Shown here in pieces: positions 30,850-32,207 of a DNA stretch of 32,207 nt. Source of the DNA: Candidatus Firestoneibacteriota bacterium (GTDB lineage Bacteria > Oederibacteriota > D2-FULL-39-29 > CAIOVX01); NCBI GenBank assembly GCA_903915125.1, contig CAIWRR010000020.1, forward strand, positions 1-32,207. Reading direction: 5' to 3'. A program made the translations under genes and the position numbers. The notes beneath the pieces are model-generated. The model was not told the origin of the DNA, searched no databases, and was given only the letters and a program-made list of their open reading frames with translations. How positions within the stretch are numbered: the first letter of the stretch is position 1; the number at the start of each line of letters is the position of its first letter.

Positions 30850-31839
30850 ATGTCAGAACTCAGATGGAATCCGATGATGGAGGAGTGGGTAATTACTGCC
30901 ACCCACAGGCAGGACCGCACGTTTCTGCCGCCCGCCGATTTTTGCCCGCTCTGTCCTACCAAAAAAGGGAAGTTTCCTACTGAGATACCCTCTGGATCTT
31001 ATGAAATTGCCGTTTTTGAGAATAAGTTTCCGTCTCTTCAGCGGAACGCTCCCCTCCCGGCTGTAAAACCGACAAAACTCTCACCGGTAAAGCCGGCGAG
31101 AGGCATATGTGAGGTTGTTGTTTTTACTTCAAAGCATGCCGCGACACTTGCCGGCCAACCGGTTGCCGAGATTTACAAGCTGGTAAAGGTTTGGAAGGAC
31201 AGGTATGAAGATCTGGGCCGCAGGGATTTCGTAAAATATGTTTTTATCTTCGAGAATAAAGGCGAGGCAAACGGAGTTACACTTCATCACCCGCACGGCC
31301 AGATTTACGCTTTCCCGTATATCCCGCCAAAAATTGAGAAAGAACTTTCCGCCGCTAAAAAACACAAGAGTGAAACGGGACGCTGCCTCTTCTGCGACAT
31401 AATTAAGCAGGAAAAGAAAGACGCCAAAAGGATTGTCTGCGAGAACAAGGAGATGACTGCCTTCATACCTTTTTACGCAAGGTACCCTTACGAAGTTCAT
31501 ATAATGTCAAAAAAGCATCGCGCTTCTTTGGCGGAATTCACGGAAAATGACCTGCAGGGCTTCGCGGAAATATTGAAAACACTGCTGCTTAAATATGACG
31601 GGCTTTTCGGAATTTCTTTCCCATATATTATGGTAATGCACCAGGCGCCGACGGACGGAAAGAAGCATACTTCCTTCCACTGGCACATGGAGTTTTACCC
31701 GCCTCTCCGGACCGCGAAAAAACTGAAGTATCTTGCGGGATGCGAGGCGGGAGCGGGTTCGTTTATTAACGACACGCTGGCGGAGGAAAAAGCCGCTGAG
31801 TTGCGGAATGTGAAACCGAAGAGAAGGGGGAAAGCGTGA
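30850..31839 (+). CDS. galT: Galactose-1-phosphate uridylyltransferase
   Basis: GalT exchanges UMP between UDP-glucose and galactose 1-phosphate. This 329-residue HIT-fold protein has the active-site HPHGQ, with His149 as the nucleophile, in LHHPHGQIYAFPY. It also has FHWHMEFYPP near the end, and zinc-type cysteines CPLC (Cys32 and Cys35) plus CLFC in the middle. It follows galE by 29 bases, with GGAGG before the ATG. Its stop overlaps the galK start by four bases (GTGA). Together the three genes form a Leloir operon. Confidence 0.95.
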   Translation: MSELRWNPMMEEWVITATHRQDRTFLPPADFCPLCPTKKGKFPTEIPSGSYEIAVFENKFPSLQRNAPLPAVKPTKLSPVKPARGICEVVVFTSKHAATLAGQPVAEIYKLVKVWKDRYEDLGRRDFVKYVFIFENKGEANGVTLHHPHGQIYAFPYIPPKIEKELSAAKKHKSETGRCLFCDIIKQEKKDAKRIVCENKEMTAFIPFYARYPYEVHIMSKKHRASLAEFTENDLQGFAEILKTLLLKYDGLFGISFPYIMVMHQAPTDGKKHTSFHWHMEFYPPLRTAKKLKYLAGCEAGAGSFINDTLAEEKAAELRNVKPKRRGKA

Positions 31840-32207
31840 AGGAGAATATTGCCGCGCTAAAGAAGCGTTTTAGGGAGCTCTATCCTTCCGCAGGGGAACC
31901 GCGTGTCTTCGCTGGTCCGGGAAGGATAAATGTTATCGGCGGGCATACCGATTACAACCTGGGGTTTGTTCTTCCTTGCGCAGTTGACCGGGAAATACTC
32001 GTCGCGGCGTCAGTCAGACAGGACGATATTCTGTCGCTCTATTCAGTTGATTACAAAGAGTCCTTAGAAGTGAAACTAGGTTCGCTTAAGTTCAGCGAAA
32101 ATCAGAAATGGGCGAATTATCTCATGGGAGTATTCAGTGTTCTGCTCGAGGACGGCTTTAAACTTAAAGGTATGAACATAGTTTTTGGAGGTAATATCCC
32201 GCAGGGA
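31836..32207 (+). CDS. galK: Galactokinase, N-terminal part (cut by window end)
   Basis: The first 124 codons of a galactokinase are visible, running off the right end. The start is a GTG at 31836 overlapping the galT stop. The GHMP-kinase galactose signature is present as GRINVIGGHTDYN at 29-41, followed by GFVLPCAVDRE. Gly36 (codon GGG at 31941) replaces the Glu of the usual IGEHTDYN, a residue that touches the sugar in studied galactokinases. The enzyme would phosphorylate galactose with ATP. The phosphate-binding loop and the C-terminal domain lie beyond the window, so completeness is unknown. Confidence 0.93.
   Translation, partial: MKENIAALKKRFRELYPSAGEPRVFAGPGRINVIGGHTDYNLGFVLPCAVDREILVAASVRQDDILSLYSVDYKESLEVKLGSLKFSENQKWANYLMGVFSVLLEDGFKLKGMNIVFGGNIPQG

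Overview
The window comes from a bacterial chromosome, most likely an uncultivated anaerobic heterotroph. The signs are a flavodiiron protein with rubredoxin, a stand-alone rubrerythrin-type protein, a desulforedoxin-like miniprotein, and a ferredoxin-linked 2-oxoacid oxidoreductase (fused gamma-alpha subunit plus a beta subunit). There is no respiratory chain gene. I cannot place the phylum from sequence alone. Genes are dense, Shine-Dalgarno sites are mostly GGAGG-like, and many genes overlap by 4 to 35 bases. The spacers are unusual: at least seven different families of short tandem repeats lie between genes, with periods of 7, 8, 9, 14 and 74 bases and some irregular ones.

Layout, left to right. 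(1) 1-4150: a 74-bp hairpin repeat, then two overlapping cytoplasmic glycoside hydrolases (GH35 beta-galactosidase, GH20 beta-hexosaminidase). (2) 4239-8404: a zinc-ribbon membrane protein, CstA, a nitroreductase-family protein and an isopropylmalate-dehydrogenase-type enzyme. (3) 8560-12803: HisG, RibF, a membrane-anchored M23 peptidase, tRNA-Val(CAC), a cyclophilin-like protein and a polysaccharide deacetylase. (4) 12818-14372 on the minus strand: a thioredoxin, CcdA, TlpA-like operon, divergent from pgi. (5) 16064-24114: desulforedoxin-like (minus strand), then flavodiiron protein, rubredoxin, rubrerythrin-like protein, a thioredoxin-reductase-like flavoprotein, a cysteine-desulfurase homologue, DsrE-like, TusA, KorA and KorB. 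(6) 24107-29539: a TPR protein, a single-domain GlmU-type uridylyltransferase, Prs, ribosomal protein L25, Pth, a ComEA-like protein and a sensorless sigma-54 activator. (7) 29629-32207: a small gene running into a 14-bp minisatellite, then galE, galT and the start of galK.

How it fits together. GH35 could release galactose from imported oligosaccharides, and the Leloir genes galE-galT-galK at the other end of the window would feed it to glycolysis, where pgi acts. Region 5 reads as an oxygen, peroxide and NO defence unit coupled to a sulfur relay (desulfurase-DsrE-TusA). The thiol-disulfide operon of region 4 lies next to it.

The most interesting points are these. The cysteine desulfurase homologue has Gln in place of the PLP-binding Lys. 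An ATGAC-N4-GTCAT palindrome occurs twice in the redox/sulfur region, centred at exactly -41.5 from predicted starts of the desulforedoxin and desulfurase genes and at -71.5 from the flavodiiron protein start, which is CRP/FNR-type geometry. A nearly symmetric divergent promoter lies between trx and pgi. Promoters for cstA and the GlmU-type gene predict leaderless or almost leaderless mRNAs. All functional statements are read from sequence and family knowledge; none was tested by a search.
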